This document shows positions 42,592 through 52,367 of a DNA stretch of 64,000 nt, piece after piece. A model generated the notes under the pieces. That model was given only the letters and a program-made list of their open reading frames with translations. It had not been told where the DNA came from and ran no database searches. Position 1 is the first letter of the stretch. Each line of letters begins with the position of its first letter. This stretch comes from Sphingomonas insulae (lineage in GTDB: Bacteria; Pseudomonadota; Alphaproteobacteria; Sphingomonadales; Sphingomonadaceae). A program made the translations under genes and the position numbers. The stretch covers positions 2,887,001 to 2,951,000 of the forward strand of contig NZ_CP048422.1 in NCBI RefSeq assembly GCF_010450875.1. The letters run 5' to 3'.

Positions 42592-43374
42592 CTACCGACC
42601 GGTGAAGTTCGGCTTGCGCTTCTGCAGGAACGCCATGCCGCCCTCCATCGAATCCGCCGATCCGCGCGCGGCGCGCTGCGCCTGCGCCTCCGCCGTCATC
42701 GCGGTGGCATAGTCGGTTTCCAATGCTTGTCCGAGCGCCCGGCGCATCAGACCCAATGCCATGGTCGGTCCTGCGGCAAGCCGCGCTGCCAGCGCCAGCG
42801 CCTCCCCGTCCAGCGCCTCGTCGGGGACGACCTTGTGGATCATGCCCCAGTCCAGCGCCCTGGCGGCCGCCACGCGCTCGCCGAGCATCATCATTTCGGC
42901 AGCCCGCGCCCGCCCGATCAGCCGTGGCAGCATCCACGATGCGCCGCCGTCGGGCACCAGCCCGATGTTGACGAACGCCTGCAGGAAATAGGCGGTGTCG
43001 CTCGCCACGCAGAAATCGGCCGCCAGCGCGAGGCTGCAACCGATGCCCGCGGCCGGACCACGCACCGCACTGACCACCGGCACGTCCAGTTCGGCGATCG
43101 CGCGCATCGCCGGGTTGTAGTGTTCGGTGAGCGCCGCATAGGTGGTATCACCGGGATTGTCGCTGCCAAGCGCGCCGCCCGCGACATCCGCCCCCGAACA
43201 GAATGCGCGACCGGATCCTGCGATCAGCACCGCCCGCGCGCCGTTCAGATCGCCAAGGGCGGCGCGCAGTTCGTCGAACAGCGCCGGCGGTGCCGCATTG
43301 AGCCGGTCCGGGCGGTTCAGCGTCAGCACGAGGACATCGCCCACCGGCTCTTCGAGAATGTGCTGGTAGGTCAT
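42592..43374 (-). CDS. Enoyl-CoA hydratase/isomerase family protein
   Basis: A 260-residue crotonase-fold enzyme. The CoA-binding oxyanion region is SGRAFCSGADVAGG near residue 65 and GPAAGIGCSLALAADF near 110. The second catalytic stretch is FVNIGLVPDGGASWMLP with Asp instead of Glu, as in PaaG-type isomerases. ATG 43374 follows a GGGGAGAGG ribosome binding site. It sits alone between the efflux and polysaccharide loci. Confidence 0.87.
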   Translation of the reverse strand: MTYQHILEEPVGDVLVLTLNRPDRLNAAPPALFDELRAALGDLNGARAVLIAGSGRAFCSGADVAGGALGSDNPGDTTYAALTEHYNPAMRAIAELDVPVVSAVRGPAAGIGCSLALAADFCVASDTAYFLQAFVNIGLVPDGGASWMLPRLIGRARAAEMMMLGERVAAARALDWGMIHKVVPDEALDGEALALAARLAAGPTMALGLMRRALGQALETDYATAMTAEAQAQRAARGSADSMEGGMAFLQKRKPNFTGR

Positions 43375-43464
43375 GGCCTCTCCCCTCTGCCGCGCAGCGT
43401 GCCGGAGCCGGACCTGCATGGTTTGGCGCCCCCTGCGGGATGCGCGATAGCCGGGTCTTATGGT

Positions 43465-45147
43465 CTAGCGCACGACGGCGCCAGCGTTTTGCGCGCGCGC
43501 CGCGGCCAGCCCCGGAGCGATGAGGTCCACGCCGTCGACCCGCTCGATCCGCGATACCAGGCTGGCCGGTATGCGCGCGCCGGGCAGCAGGATGTAAAGG
43601 CGATTCCGATCGATGCTGGCGCGCGCCAGCGCGGCTTCCTCCGCCGCCAGCCGGTGCAGCGATACGCGACTGTTGCGGGCAGCATAGACGTTGGCGACCG
43701 GTCGACCGGCATCGATGGCGCGCCACGCAACCTCCTGGAACAGTTCCAGATCGCGGGTGACGTCGCCGGGCAGGAACACGACCGCGCGCGATCGTGCGAT
43801 AAGCTGGTCCCAGCGTGGATCGGTCGTACGCGTATACAACCGGTATGCGGATGCCGCCTGGCTACGCGCCCGGATCGCGGCGACCATGCCGGACAGGTCG
43901 ATCGCCTGTATCGCGACGACCGCGAGCAGCATGGCCGCCGCCCGGTGCGCGGACAGGCGGAACACGGCGAGCACCGCCATCAGGATCAGCACATAGCCGA
44001 CCGGCCAGAACAATCTGCCCGATGCGCGAACCGGGTCCAGCCAGGTCAGCAGCGCCGGCGGCAACGGCAACCGGGCGATGGCCAGCACCGCCAGCGCGAC
44101 CAGCGCCGGCACGAGCACCCGCAACCGTTCACCCGCAACCCTTTCACCCTCCCGCGACGGCCGATATCGCGCGACGCCCAGCGCCGCGGCGACCAACAAC
44201 AAGCCGCCCGCTCCCAGATACTGGAATCCCTCGAAACCGCGGCCGGGGCTCGCTTCATGCCCGCGGATCAGGCGCGTCGACGCTTCGGCACCCGGATTCC
44301 ACAGTGCATCGAGCGGCATCGAAAAGCGGCCGAAATAGCCGGTGGCCGCCTGCCCTCCGACCCCCAGCCACCACGCGAGCATACCCCCAAGCGCCAGCAT
44401 CCCCGCGACCTGCGCCAGTATCGCCGGGCGCCGACCGGGCCGCCCGTCGACCCATTGCGACAGGATCGCCGAGGCCCAGATGGCACCGACCAGGATCAGC
44501 AAATAGCTGTGGGTCAATGCGGACACGGCGATCAACGCCGCCCACCAAGGCCATCGCGCATGACGCCGTGTGTCGAGGAACAGGTACAGCGCCGCCAGGA
44601 TCGTCCAATGCGCCATCAGGTTGACATGGCCGGCCCGGTTCATCAGCGTCGGCGGGAAGGCGAGCAGCACCACGCCTGCCCACAGCGCGATCCGGCCGGG
44701 CGCATGCCGCCGCAGCAGCAGCCATGTGAACAGCGTCTGCAGGATCAGGCTCAACAGGATGAACGGTCCGACCAGCTGCGCATCAGCCGGCAGCCAAGCG
44801 GCGAACGGCTTGGCGACCAGCGTCACCAGCGGATTGCTGTCGGTAAACAGCACCGGCACCCCTTCGGGTGCGTTCAGCAGGGTGGTCCTCAGTGACGCGC
44901 CCGCTGCGTGATCGTGCCAATAGGCATGCGCGCCCAGTGCATTCTCGCCCGCATCGCTTCCGTCCAGCAGCCAACCGGCGTTGCCGATATCCAGCGTCGC
45001 CGGATGAAACAGCGACACGAACAGCAACAATGGCAAAGTCAGCAGCAGGACGGGGGTGACGAACCGGAGCGCCACGCGCGACGATGCATCGTCGACGGCT
45101 TGCGTCCGGGCAACGCGCCGTCGCCGGACGCGGGCGGGGCCGAGCAT
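43465..45147 (-). CDS. DUF6311-type polytopic membrane protein
   Basis: A 560-residue membrane protein with about 11-12 hydrophobic helices and a soluble C-terminal domain of about 140 residues. LDIGNAGWLLDGSDAGENAL and NAPEGVPVLFTDSNPL near residues 50-105 match DUF6311 as I remember it. The acidic first loop and topology are reminiscent of GT-C glycosyltransferases that use lipid-linked sugars, but this is inference. It lies 16 bases after the co-polymerase gene in the same direction. Confidence 0.7.
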   Translation of the reverse strand: MLGPARVRRRRVARTQAVDDASSRVALRFVTPVLLLTLPLLLFVSLFHPATLDIGNAGWLLDGSDAGENALGAHAYWHDHAAGASLRTTLLNAPEGVPVLFTDSNPLVTLVAKPFAAWLPADAQLVGPFILLSLILQTLFTWLLLRRHAPGRIALWAGVVLLAFPPTLMNRAGHVNLMAHWTILAALYLFLDTRRHARWPWWAALIAVSALTHSYLLILVGAIWASAILSQWVDGRPGRRPAILAQVAGMLALGGMLAWWLGVGGQAATGYFGRFSMPLDALWNPGAEASTRLIRGHEASPGRGFEGFQYLGAGGLLLVAAALGVARYRPSREGERVAGERLRVLVPALVALAVLAIARLPLPPALLTWLDPVRASGRLFWPVGYVLILMAVLAVFRLSAHRAAAMLLAVVAIQAIDLSGMVAAIRARSQAASAYRLYTRTTDPRWDQLIARSRAVVFLPGDVTRDLELFQEVAWRAIDAGRPVANVYAARNSRVSLHRLAAEEAALARASIDRNRLYILLPGARIPASLVSRIERVDGVDLIAPGLAAARAQNAGAVVR

Positions 45148-45163
45148 CGTGCCCGCGGTCCGG

Positions 45164-47209
45164 CTACGCGCGGATCGGTCGCAGATTGCGCTCGATCACC
45201 AGGCGATACACCCATTGCGGGATATGCGATTTGCGACCGAGCAGCACCGCGCCCAGCACGTGAGCGCCGGCATCGCGCAACTGGGTCAGCATGTTGCGCG
45301 CCACCGGGCGACGTGTCGCTTCCGCCTCGATCACCGGCACGACGGCATCGACCGACAGGGCGAGTTCGATCCCTTCGAACCCTTCGGCAACCGGCGGCGC
45401 AGTGACGATCACATAGGCGTAGCGCGTCTTGAGTTCCGCGATCAGCCGGGTATCCAGCCGCTGTCCGGAACACGCCGCCGTGCTGATGACGCCGGTCGCC
45501 ATCCCTTCGAACTGCTGGATGTGCAATTGCCCCGCGTCGGGCGGCAGGTCGCCGTTGTCGGCAAAGCGGATCAGGATGACGCTGCCGCGACTGCGCCGAC
45601 CGATCGCCCGCCCCAGGCCGAGCGCCGCGTCCTGCAGGCTCATCTTCGATGTGGGAGCGACCAGCAGCACGGCACGTCCCGCGTTCCCGCCGATGGCATC
45701 GAGCACCCCGATCATCCGGCTATAGTCCCGGTGCTCCAGCGACGGCATGCCGTCGACCGGCGGCAACGGCGCCGACAGGACGGTGACGTCCAGCGCGCGT
45801 TCGACCTCGATCGGCGACAGGAACACTTCGCGCATGCTGCCGAGCACGAACACGGTGGTACCGGCGATCAGGATCGCTGCGACGATGCTGCCCGCGATCA
45901 GCAGCAGCGGCGGATTGTTGCGCTTGGCCGGCGGCGTCGGCGCCTCGATGATACGGACGCTGGGACTGCCAGCATCGGATGCCTGATTGAGCTGCACGCG
46001 CGCCTGGCCGACCTGTCCCGCCAGCGACTTGTAGCTGTCGGACAGCACGTCGCGCTCCAGCTTCATCGCGGTCAGCTGGTCGCTGATCCCGTTCAGCTGG
46101 TCGAGCCGCGCCTTGGATGCCGCCAGTTGCGCCGCGAGCGCCGCGCCCCGCGCCTGCGTACCGGCGACGCTCGCCTGCGTCTGCACCATCCGGTCGCGCG
46201 TCGTATCGAACAACTGGTTGCGCCCGGTCCGGCGCGTCTGCACCAGCGTCCGCTTCTGCTGGTCGATCGTCGTCTGCACGTTGGCGATCTGGCGGTCGAT
46301 CTGGGTAACCTGCGGCGACCCCTTCATGAAGCGCGAGGCGAGGTCGGCGCGCTTCGCCTGAAGCGTCAGCAGCGATGCCTGCATCTCGCCGAGCGCCCGC
46401 GCGGCTTCGGTATTGTCGCTGTAGAGTTCGACGTTGGCGGGGATGCCGCGGGTATCGGCGCGCAGCGAGGTTAGGCTGCGGCTGGCATCGGCGAGCGATG
46501 CATCCGCATCCAGCTTGTTCTTCCGCAACAGATCGTCCTGCGCGACCGCACCGGCGACCTGCGCGGCGATGTCGACGATGCCGTTGTCGCGTTGATAGGT
46601 GACGATCTTGGCATTGGCCGCGTCGAGCTGGCGGCGGATCGCATCGCGCTGCTGTTCGAGGAATGCCACGCGGCCCGAGGTAAGGACGTTGGCGCGGGTT
46701 TCGAAATAGCGGGTGATGAGCTGGTGCAACGTGTCCGCCGCCTGCCGCGGATCGCGCGCCGTATAGGTCAGCTCGATCACGTTGGCATCGTTCGCCTTGG
46801 TGACGTGCAGATGCGATTCGAATCGCTCCAACGCGGCGTTGACGTCGGCCGTCGAGGCGTTTTGCGGCAGCTGCGCGCGAACGACGGAGCGATGCAGTTC
46901 GAGGCTGCCGAGCATCTGCAATTCGACATTGGCGACGGCGGCAGGGTCGAGCACCTGTCCCGGCTGCGGCGCGCCGCCGGCATCCTGCATGTCGTAGATG
47001 CCGGTGCTGAGCGGCAGCAGCCGCGCCTCCGCACTATAATTGGCGGGCATCAGCACGGCCGCGAGGACGCCGAGCGCCACGATCACGCCCGCGACGATCA
47101 GCGCCACCCGGCGATAATAGAACAACCCGTTCAGCAGGTCGCGCAGGGCGAACTGCGCCCGTGCGGGCGGCGGCTCCAGAGCCTGTGCGGACGTGGTGAA
47201 GTCGAGCAT
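45164..47209 (-). CDS. Wzz/GumC-like polysaccharide co-polymerase with degenerate kinase domain
   Basis: A 681-residue inner-membrane protein. The first transmembrane helix is near 35-55, a long periplasmic coiled coil occupies about 150-415, and the second helix is near 445-465 after the Pro-rich APTPPAKRNNPP. The cytoplasmic C-terminus looks like a BY-kinase fold (LLVAPTSKMSLQDAALGLG, VILIRFADNG, AYVIVTAPPV). It lacks the Walker A glycine-lysine motif and a Tyr-rich tail. It should control chain length but probably does not phosphorylate. It is divergent from the export lipoprotein gene. Confidence 0.85.
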   Translation of the reverse strand: MLDFTTSAQALEPPPARAQFALRDLLNGLFYYRRVALIVAGVIVALGVLAAVLMPANYSAEARLLPLSTGIYDMQDAGGAPQPGQVLDPAAVANVELQMLGSLELHRSVVRAQLPQNASTADVNAALERFESHLHVTKANDANVIELTYTARDPRQAADTLHQLITRYFETRANVLTSGRVAFLEQQRDAIRRQLDAANAKIVTYQRDNGIVDIAAQVAGAVAQDDLLRKNKLDADASLADASRSLTSLRADTRGIPANVELYSDNTEAARALGEMQASLLTLQAKRADLASRFMKGSPQVTQIDRQIANVQTTIDQQKRTLVQTRRTGRNQLFDTTRDRMVQTQASVAGTQARGAALAAQLAASKARLDQLNGISDQLTAMKLERDVLSDSYKSLAGQVGQARVQLNQASDAGSPSVRIIEAPTPPAKRNNPPLLLIAGSIVAAILIAGTTVFVLGSMREVFLSPIEVERALDVTVLSAPLPPVDGMPSLEHRDYSRMIGVLDAIGGNAGRAVLLVAPTSKMSLQDAALGLGRAIGRRSRGSVILIRFADNGDLPPDAGQLHIQQFEGMATGVISTAACSGQRLDTRLIAELKTRYAYVIVTAPPVAEGFEGIELALSVDAVVPVIEAEATRRPVARNMLTQLRDAGAHVLGAVLLGRKSHIPQWVYRLVIERNLRPIRA

Positions 47210-47350
47210 GCACTGCCGATCTGGAAGGTGGATGGGATATGATGTCGTCCCGTCTTATGGCGCGGCGCACTTACCGTTCCATTAAGGCTTGCCCGCTACC
47301 AACTGCCGCAGCGCCGATCGCATGGGTCGGCGAACAGGAACGAGGCGGCG
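47210..47350. promoter_or_regulatory. Divergent control region of the polysaccharide locus
   Basis: This 141-base gap separates the Wzz-like gene (minus) from the Wza-like gene (plus) and must contain promoters for both arms. I see no convincing -35/-10 pair or operator palindrome in it. Confidence 0.4.
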
Positions 47351-48097
47351 ATGGCGTTACCGGGACGGATCGGTCGGATGCGAGGCAGGGCGGCGGCGGC
47401 GCTGTTGGCGGCGGCCTGGCTGGCGCAGGGCTGCGCGGAATCGCCGGTCACCGCCGCCATGGCACCGCCGCAGGCCGCCGCGGTGCCGCAGCCGGCGAAC
47501 GATGCCTATCGCATCGCGCCGGGCGACGAGATCGCGGTCACCTTCCCCTACAACGCCGAACTCGACCATGCCGGCCCGGTCGGCCCGGACGGTCGCTTCG
47601 CGATGCCGCTGGTCGGCAACATCCCGCTGGAAGGCCGCACGATCGACGAGGTCGCGGCCCTCATCTCGACCGACCTGCGCCGTCAGGGCGTCGTCGAGGA
47701 TGCCCGGCCGACGGTGGCGATCCGCCAATATGGCGCGGTGATCTACGTCGGCGGCGAAGTGCGCCAGCCCGGCGCGATCAAGCTGACCCAGGCGATGGAC
47801 CCGATGCAGGCGGTCATCACCGCCGGCGGCATGCTCGACACGGCGAAGACGCGGCAGATCGTGGTGATCCACCGCACGCCGGAGGGGACGATCGTCCAGC
47901 GCCACGCCGACCTGCGGCGCTACACCAAACATGGCGAGGCGACCGGCATCGCTTTGCACCCACAGGACATCGTCTTCGTACCGCGCTCGTCGATCGCCGA
48001 GGCGGACCTTTGGATAGACCAGCATATCAACAAGCTGCTGCCGTTCAGCCGCAGCCTGAACTACAGTCTTGGCAACAACGCGGTGGTCACGCGCTAG
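47351..48097 (+). CDS. Wza/GumB-like polysaccharide export lipoprotein
   Basis: A 248-residue outer-membrane auxiliary protein. The lipoprotein signal ends LAQGC (Cys28). A poly-export domain (YRIAPGDEIAVTFPYNAELD near residues 53-72) and SLBB-type segments (VYVGGEV-like VIYVGGEVRQPGAIKL, near 130) follow. The C-terminal amphipathic helix ends at NNAVVTR. It forms the outer-membrane exit pore with the co-polymerase. It is one base from the polymerase gene. Confidence 0.88.
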   Translation: MALPGRIGRMRGRAAAALLAAAWLAQGCAESPVTAAMAPPQAAAVPQPANDAYRIAPGDEIAVTFPYNAELDHAGPVGPDGRFAMPLVGNIPLEGRTIDEVAALISTDLRRQGVVEDARPTVAIRQYGAVIYVGGEVRQPGAIKLTQAMDPMQAVITAGGMLDTAKTRQIVVIHRTPEGTIVQRHADLRRYTKHGEATGIALHPQDIVFVPRSSIAEADLWIDQHINKLLPFSRSLNYSLGNNAVVTR

Positions 48098-48098
48098 C

Positions 48099-49400
48099 AT
48101 GGCCAGCGTCGCCGCTTCCGGGTCGCGCGCACGCACGGGCGGCGGCGGTTTCCTGCGCGGCGGCCTGTTCGCGCGGCTGCGGGCGATCGACGTGCGCTGG
48201 ACGCGGGTCGCATTGCTCGTCGCGGTGCTGCCGCTGTTCGGCCAGAGCTTTCACTATGTGAAGATGCTGCCGCCGCTATGGGCATTGTCGAAAGCCTTTC
48301 CGATCCTGTCGTTGCCGCTGTGCCTGCTACTGTTCGCGGGCGAACGACCGCTTGGCGGACGACAGCTGCTGGTGACGTTCGTCTGGCTGCTGCTGGTCCC
48401 GACCTTCATCTCGCTGGTGACGTTCCAGCAGACCTTTTTCGTGGCCATCGCCGCTCAGGTGAAGCTGCTGCCGATCCTCTACGCCTTTTCCTTCTTGGCG
48501 CTGCTCCGCTGGACACGCCCGACGCTCGAGGAACTGACAACCAGCTTCGTCATCTGCGCGCTCATCACCTTCGTCCTGCTGATCGCGATCTGGGCGCTGG
48601 CACCGCAATCCGCCTACAGCGAACATTACGTCGCCGGCGATTCGCCGCTGCTCGCCGCCGACAGCCGCGGCAACCGCATCCGCCTGCCAATGTTCTTCGG
48701 GCTGATCGGCATCCTCTATGCCTATCGCCGCTTTCTCGATGGCTGGAAGCCGGGTTGGCTGCTCGCCTGGGCGGCGGGATTCATGCTGGTGTTCTCGCTG
48801 GTGCGGATGCGGACCTTCGTCCTCGGCATGGCGCTGATGGCGGCGATCAACATCTTCATCGCCGCGAGCCCGCGGATGAAGATGGTACTGATCGCGCTGA
48901 TCCCCTTCGCGCTCGGCGCGCTGTTCTCGGTCCCGTACATGGCATCGATCTTCAGCACCGACAAAGCCTTCGCCTTCGACGTGCGCTGGATATCCACGGT
49001 GAAGGCGATCGCGTTCCTGGGGACAAATCCGCTGCGCTGGATCTTCGGTGTCGGCACGATCAGCCCGATCGATCCAGCGGGCATGATGACCTATTTCAAC
49101 CACTTCTTCTTTCTCGCCGACATCACCTGGATGGGCGTGCTGTTCGAATTCGGCATCATCGGCGCGGTACTGATCCTGGCGATCCCGGTCCGCGGCGTGT
49201 GGATATTCCGGGCCGTGCGGCAATGGCGCGACGATCCGTTCATGGCAGCGCTGCAGGACTATCTGGTCTATGCCATCCTGATTTCGGAGATGTTCCCGAT
49301 GACGATGGCCCCCGGCGAATTGACCATGCTGATCGCCATCGGCGTCTATCGGCTCGAACAATTGCGCGCACCATCAGCGACCCGACAGGTGGCGGCATGA
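48099..49400 (+). CDS. O-antigen ligase/polymerase-like membrane protein (Wzy)
   Basis: A 433-residue protein with about 11 hydrophobic helices and one larger periplasmic loop (near 160-210, with EHYVAGDSPLLAADSRGNR). This is the layout of Wzy polymerases and related ligases, which lack strong motifs, so the call leans on topology and on the flanking wza-, GH44- and wzx-like genes. ATG 48099 directly follows the wza-like stop; the end overlaps the GH44 gene by ATGA. Confidence 0.75.
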   Translation: MASVAASGSRARTGGGGFLRGGLFARLRAIDVRWTRVALLVAVLPLFGQSFHYVKMLPPLWALSKAFPILSLPLCLLLFAGERPLGGRQLLVTFVWLLLVPTFISLVTFQQTFFVAIAAQVKLLPILYAFSFLALLRWTRPTLEELTTSFVICALITFVLLIAIWALAPQSAYSEHYVAGDSPLLAADSRGNRIRLPMFFGLIGILYAYRRFLDGWKPGWLLAWAAGFMLVFSLVRMRTFVLGMALMAAINIFIAASPRMKMVLIALIPFALGALFSVPYMASIFSTDKAFAFDVRWISTVKAIAFLGTNPLRWIFGVGTISPIDPAGMMTYFNHFFFLADITWMGVLFEFGIIGAVLILAIPVRGVWIFRAVRQWRDDPFMAALQDYLVYAILISEMFPMTMAPGELTMLIAIGVYRLEQLRAPSATRQVAA

Positions 49401-51049
49401 CCCGGCAGCGTCGCGTCGCAATTGCGATACTGTTCGCCGCGCTACCGCTGTCGGTCGGGGCGTGGATCGGCGGCAAGGCCTCGGCGAACGGACCGGTGCG
49501 GATCGCCATCGACGCGGGCGCCGACCGGCATGCGATCAGCCCGCTGATCTACGGCTCCAGCTTCGCCAGCCCCGAAGCCGCGCGCGACCTGAAGCTCGCG
49601 CTCGACCGGTCCGGCGGCAACAGCGCATCGCTATACGACTGGCGTACCGAGGCGCGGGGCGCGGGCCGCGACTGGTTTTTCGAAAGCCTGCCGATCGCCG
49701 CGGACGATGCCGCGCAATATGGCGCACGCTTCGTGGTCGAGGCAAAGGCCGGGGGCGCCGAACCGATCGTCACCGTGCCAATGACCGGCTGGGCCGCTAC
49801 GCTGGCTGCCGATGGCGGCAAGCGGGCGGCGTTTTCCGTCGCGCGCTACGGTCCGCAGGCCGCGGTCGACCGCGCCGGCCTGCCCGATGCGGGCAACGGC
49901 GTGCGACCCGACGGCCGGCCGATCACCGGCAACGACCCACACGACGCCGCCCATCCGGTGCCGATCACCGACACCCGCGCCTGGATCCGGGGCCTCGTCG
50001 CCCGTTTCGGCCCGGCCGCGCAGGGCGGCATCCGCTATTACGCGATGGATAACGAGACCACGCGGTGGCACGACATCCACCGCGACGTCCTCCCCGTTGG
50101 CTTGCATGCGCGCGAGCAGCTGCAACGGACGATCGCTTATGCGCGCATGGTCAAGTCGGTCGATCCCACCGCCCGGATCATGGCGCCGGAGGCGTGGGGC
50201 TGGGGGGAATATCGCTACAGCGGTTTCGACCAGCAATGGGGCGATGCGAAGGGCTATGACGCGCTGCCCGATCGCACCAGCCAGACCGGTGGCATGGACC
50301 TGCTGCCATGGCTGCTGACCGGCTGGCGCGCGGCCGGGTTTCCGGTCGATGTCGTCAGCGTCCATTTCTATCCTCAGGGCGGCGAATTTCGCGGCGATGG
50401 CCATGACGACGTCTCGTCGGCGATGCAGGCGCTCCGCAACCGTTCGACACGGCTGCTGTGGGATCGCAGCTATCGCGACACCAACTGGATCGCCGACACC
50501 GTCGCGCTGATCCCGCGGCTGCGCGACTGGGTGTCGACCTATTATCGTGCCGGCACACCGGTCGCGATCACCGAATATGACTGGGGCGCGGCACAGCACA
50601 TGAACGGCGCGACGGCGCAGGCCGACGTACTCGGCATCTTCGGCCGCGAAGGGCTGGCGATGGCGGCGCGGTGGATGACACCGCCGACCGGCAGCCCCGC
50701 CTATCTGGCGATGAAGCTGTTCCGCAACGCCGACGGGCGGGGCGCCGGTTTCGGCGAAACCAGTGTCGCGACCCGCGCGCCCGATCCGGATACCGTCGCC
50801 GCATTCGGCGCGTTGCGCGCCAGCGACGGCGCACTCACCGTCGTGGCGATCAACAAGACGATGGCGGATGCGAAGGCGGTATCGCTGACACTCGCCCGCT
50901 TCGCCGCGCACGGCCGGGTCACCGGCATGCGCGTCATCGACGGGCGCCTCGTCCCCCTGCCCCCTTCCCGCTTTGCCGGCGGCACGCTCGACGTGCAACT
51001 GCCCGCGCAAAGCATCACCCTGTTCGAAATGCACCCCGATGATCGCTGA
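49397..51049 (+). CDS. Glycoside hydrolase family 44-like secreted enzyme
   Basis: A 550-residue enzyme with an N-terminal signal or anchor helix (about 7-27). GH44 features are ISPLIYGSSFAS near residue 48, the likely acid/base Glu220 in YYAMDNE and the likely nucleophile Glu393 in VAITEYDWG. A C-terminal beta domain is visible from about 460. GH44 enzymes cut beta-1,4-glucan-type backbones. Its place between polymerase and flippase genes, overlapping both, suggests it trims or processes the exported polymer and is not for scavenging. Confidence 0.83.
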   Translation: MTRQRRVAIAILFAALPLSVGAWIGGKASANGPVRIAIDAGADRHAISPLIYGSSFASPEAARDLKLALDRSGGNSASLYDWRTEARGAGRDWFFESLPIAADDAAQYGARFVVEAKAGGAEPIVTVPMTGWAATLAADGGKRAAFSVARYGPQAAVDRAGLPDAGNGVRPDGRPITGNDPHDAAHPVPITDTRAWIRGLVARFGPAAQGGIRYYAMDNETTRWHDIHRDVLPVGLHAREQLQRTIAYARMVKSVDPTARIMAPEAWGWGEYRYSGFDQQWGDAKGYDALPDRTSQTGGMDLLPWLLTGWRAAGFPVDVVSVHFYPQGGEFRGDGHDDVSSAMQALRNRSTRLLWDRSYRDTNWIADTVALIPRLRDWVSTYYRAGTPVAITEYDWGAAQHMNGATAQADVLGIFGREGLAMAARWMTPPTGSPAYLAMKLFRNADGRGAGFGETSVATRAPDPDTVAAFGALRASDGALTVVAINKTMADAKAVSLTLARFAAHGRVTGMRVIDGRLVPLPPSRFAGGTLDVQLPAQSITLFEMHPDDR

Positions 51050-52367
51050 TGCCCTCGGCCGCCTGCGCTCCCGTCACGGCGGATCGATGGTCACCACCGC
51101 GACACGGCTGATCGACATCCCGTGCCGATACGGCATGCACCTGATGATCGCGCTGCGGCTGCCGCTGGATCAGGTCGGCGCCTTCTACATCGTGTTCGGC
51201 ACGATGTCGCTCGCCTCCGGGCTGGGGCGGCTGGGCGTCGATCGCGCCCTCACCCGCGAAATGGCGCGGGCACTGGCGCATGGCGACGTCGCGACCGCGC
51301 GCGCGGCGCTGAAGCGGGCGACGCTGATCGTGCTCGCGCTGTCGCTGGCTCTGTCGGCCCTGACCGCGGCGGCGGCATGGCCGATCGCCGCGCTGGTCAT
51401 GCACAAGCCGGCGATGACGCCGCTGTTCCTGCTCGGCGCGCTGACGATCGTCCCGCTCAACCTGTCGAGCGTGGTCGCGGGCGCCCTTGCCGGGTTGCAC
51501 CGCGTCACCGAAAGCCAGATCGTCTACACCTGGCTATGGCCGGGGATGTTCTGCATCGCCGCATTCTTCCTGCCGCTGGACGTCCATCTGGCGCTGCTCG
51601 CAGTCGGATTCGGCATGACGATGGCGATGCTGATCGGCGGCATGCTGCTGTTCCGCCATTTGCCGGCCGCACCGGCGCAGGGTGGCGCCGCCGCGCCTGC
51701 CCACGGACCGCTGCTGACCACCGGCCTCTCGCTGTTCAGCATGGAACTGGTGCAATTGCTCATCAGCGCCGCGCCGCCCTTCGTTATCGGCGCCTTGTCG
51801 TCGACCGACGCAGTCGGCCTGTATGCGATCGCATGGCGGGTCGTGCTGGTAATCTACATGTTCGTCAGCGGCGTCGCATCGATGGTCTCGCCGCGCTTCG
51901 CCCGGCTCTACATGCTCGGCGACCACGCCGGACTGCGTCGCGAGGCGAGCCGCGCGATCGGTTTCGCGCTCGCGCTGGCGATCTTGCCGATCCTGCTGGT
52001 GACGCTGGAGCCGGCGCGCATCCTGAAGCTGTTCGGGGCACATTTTGCGCCGGCCGCATCGACGTTGCGCATCCTGCTGGTCGGCCAGCTGGCGGCGACG
52101 CTGACGACGACGACCCCCGAACTGCTCGGCATGACCGGCTATGCGCGGTCGTTGCTGCGGATCAACGCACTGGCGTTCGTCACGCTGATCGCCGGGCTGG
52201 TCTGCTTCGTGCCGGGCCTGGGCGCGGATGGAGCCGCCATTGCCACGGCGGCGACGATGCTGGTCAATGCGATCGGCGGGACGATCGTGGCGCAGCGGCA
52301 GCTCGGCTTCGTGCCGCTCGGCGCGCTCTACGCTTCGCTGACGGGGCGGCGGACGCTGACCGCCTGA
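51039..52367 (+). CDS. Wzx-like polysaccharide flippase
   Basis: A 442-residue membrane protein of the MOP/MviN-like superfamily with about 12 hydrophobic helices. It is expected to flip the lipid-linked repeat unit to the periplasm. The start ATG 51039 overlaps the GH44 gene by 11 bases. The last 40 bases overlap the 3' end of the convergent epimerase gene. Confidence 0.85.
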   Translation: MIADALGRLRSRHGGSMVTTATRLIDIPCRYGMHLMIALRLPLDQVGAFYIVFGTMSLASGLGRLGVDRALTREMARALAHGDVATARAALKRATLIVLALSLALSALTAAAAWPIAALVMHKPAMTPLFLLGALTIVPLNLSSVVAGALAGLHRVTESQIVYTWLWPGMFCIAAFFLPLDVHLALLAVGFGMTMAMLIGGMLLFRHLPAAPAQGGAAAPAHGPLLTTGLSLFSMELVQLLISAAPPFVIGALSSTDAVGLYAIAWRVVLVIYMFVSGVASMVSPRFARLYMLGDHAGLRREASRAIGFALALAILPILLVTLEPARILKLFGAHFAPAASTLRILLVGQLAATLTTTTPELLGMTGYARSLLRINALAFVTLIAGLVCFVPGLGADGAAIATAATMLVNAIGGTIVAQRQLGFVPLGALYASLTGRRTLTA

